DNA from: Actinomycetota bacterium
Lineage (GTDB): Bacteria > Actinomycetota > Actinomycetes > Nanopelagicales > Nanopelagicaceae
Direction: 5' to 3'
Length of the DNA: 6,234 nucleotides
Assembly: GCA_947377725.1 (NCBI GenBank)
Contig: CANCGX010000055.1
Coordinates: forward strand, 1-6,234
The notes below the pieces were generated by a model. That model had not been told where the DNA came from, searched no databases, and was given only the letters and a program-made list of their open reading frames with translations. Made by a program: the position numbers and the translations under genes. This document shows positions 5,543 to 6,234 of this stretch, one piece after another (the stretch's first letter is position 1; each line of letters opens with the position of its first letter).

Positions 5543-6234
5543 TTAACCCTTTACTGCGCCATCCATAACACCTGTTACAAGTTTCTTTCCGACAAAGATA
5601 AAGAGGATGAGAAGAGGCGCCGTTGCAAGGAATGCGCCGCCCATCTGTAGACCGTAATCAAGTCCATACATTGGCTTCAATTGCGTAAGTGCAACCTGAA
5701 GTGTGAAGTGTTTTGGACTTTGCAGAACAATGGTCGGCCACAAGTAATCGTTCCACGCAGCCAAGAATGCGAAGAGACCTAGAACGAATCCGCTCTGGCG
5801 CACGATTGGGAGAACGATAGAGAAAAAGATGCGAGGAACAGATGCCCCATCGATGCTTGCTGCCTCAAGAAGTTCATTTGGAATCTGCGCGTCAATAATT
5901 TGGCGCATCCAGAAAACACCAAATGCGGTGACCAGGGCCGGAACAATCAGGCCGAGGAGCGAATCAATCATGTGAAGATTCTTTACCAACATGAAGAGAG
6001 GAATAATTCCAAGTTGGCTTGGAAGCATCATTGTTCCGACAACGAACAAGATCAAACCTTTACGTCCCTTGAAATCCAATTTCGCAAAAGCGAATCCTGC
6101 AATTGCAGAGAAAACAACTTGAGCAAGAGCAATCGCAATGCCAACGATAAAAGTATTGAGAAGCGCACGGCTGAAATACACACCTTGCGCGTTCATTACT
6201 TTGTGGGCGACAACGAGGAAGCGACCACCAGGGA
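5543..6234 (-). CDS. Sugar ABC transporter permease, MalG-type (CUT1), N-terminus beyond window edge
   Basis: An inner-membrane channel subunit of a carbohydrate import transporter. The frame is open to the right edge with no stop: before the methionine at 6196 it reads PGGRFLVVAHKV, which continues a MalG-like N-terminal region, so that ATG is internal and not the true start. About 230 residues are visible of a family usually 270-300 long, so the first membrane helix is missing. Numbered from M6196, hydrophobic segments lie near 11-39, 47-72, 80-97, 126-147 and 185-203. The EAA loop that docks with the ATPase is EAASIDGASVPRIFFSIVLP at 111-130. The end GVMDGAVKG matches the conserved CUT1 C-terminus (G-x-x-x-GAVKG). 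The partner permease, solute-binding protein and ATPase are not in the window. Its place ahead of the exported GH16 suggests uptake of beta-glucan oligosaccharides; the substrate cannot be read directly. Confidence 0.93.
   Translation of the reverse strand, partial: PGGRFLVVAHKVMNAQGVYFSRALLNTFIVGIAIALAQVVFSAIAGFAFAKLDFKGRKGLILFVVGTMMLPSQLGIIPLFMLVKNLHMIDSLLGLIVPALVTAFGVFWMRQIIDAQIPNELLEAASIDGASVPRIFFSIVLPIVRQSGFVLGLFAFLAAWNDYLWPTIVLQSPKHFTLQVALTQLKPMYGLDYGLQMGGAFLATAPLLILFIFVGKKLVTGVMDGAVKG

Noticed and set aside
5543..6196. Permease starting at the ATG at 6196, giving a short 217-residue protein
   Set aside because: The frame stays open to the window edge and the upstream residues continue the family pattern, so this methionine is internal and the gene is partial.

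Overview
The window looks like part of a beta-glucan (laminarin-type beta-1,3-glucan) utilisation locus from a bacterium. Base composition is moderate, at a rough visual estimate in the mid-40s % GC. Gene packing is tight: same-strand gaps are 21, 24 and 30 nt. One exported protein ends in a two-cysteine tail finishing CPKGYKKK. I associate that tail, from memory, with small-genome freshwater Actinobacteria (acI / Nanopelagicales type). The assignment to that group is an inference, not a demonstrated result.

Layout. Positions 1-569 (minus) hold the N-terminal 189 residues of a LacI-family repressor that runs off the left edge. Positions 591-1976 (minus) encode a complete GH1 beta-glucosidase, 21 nt upstream of the repressor and probably in the same transcript. 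Positions 1977-2160 are a divergent intergenic region with a near-perfect LacI-type operator, TGAAAGCGGTTTCA (2047-2060). Positions 2161-2952 (plus) encode a GH16 endo-glucanase without a signal peptide. It converges, with only 16 nt between stop codons, on a second GH16 at 2969-4336 (minus), which has a signal peptide and two N-terminal Ig-like domains. Upstream of that, 4361-5512 (minus) encodes an exported protein of two duplicated Ig-like units plus the cysteine tail. Positions 5543-6234 (minus) hold a MalG-type (CUT1) sugar ABC permease whose N-terminus is beyond the right edge.

Proposed working model (inference). The exported GH16 cuts the polysaccharide outside the cell, and the duplicated Ig-like protein may help to hold or capture glycan there. 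The ABC transporter, whose solute-binding protein, partner permease and ATPase are not in the window, imports oligosaccharides. The cytosolic GH16 shortens them and GH1 releases glucose. The LacI-family regulator probably senses a sugar and controls GH1, itself and perhaps the divergent cytosolic GH16 from the shared intergenic region.

No tRNA, rRNA, CRISPR array, insertion sequence or phage feature was seen. The most interesting items are the cytosolic/exported GH16 pair, the unrecognised duplicated exported protein with its cysteine tail, and the operator between the divergent genes.
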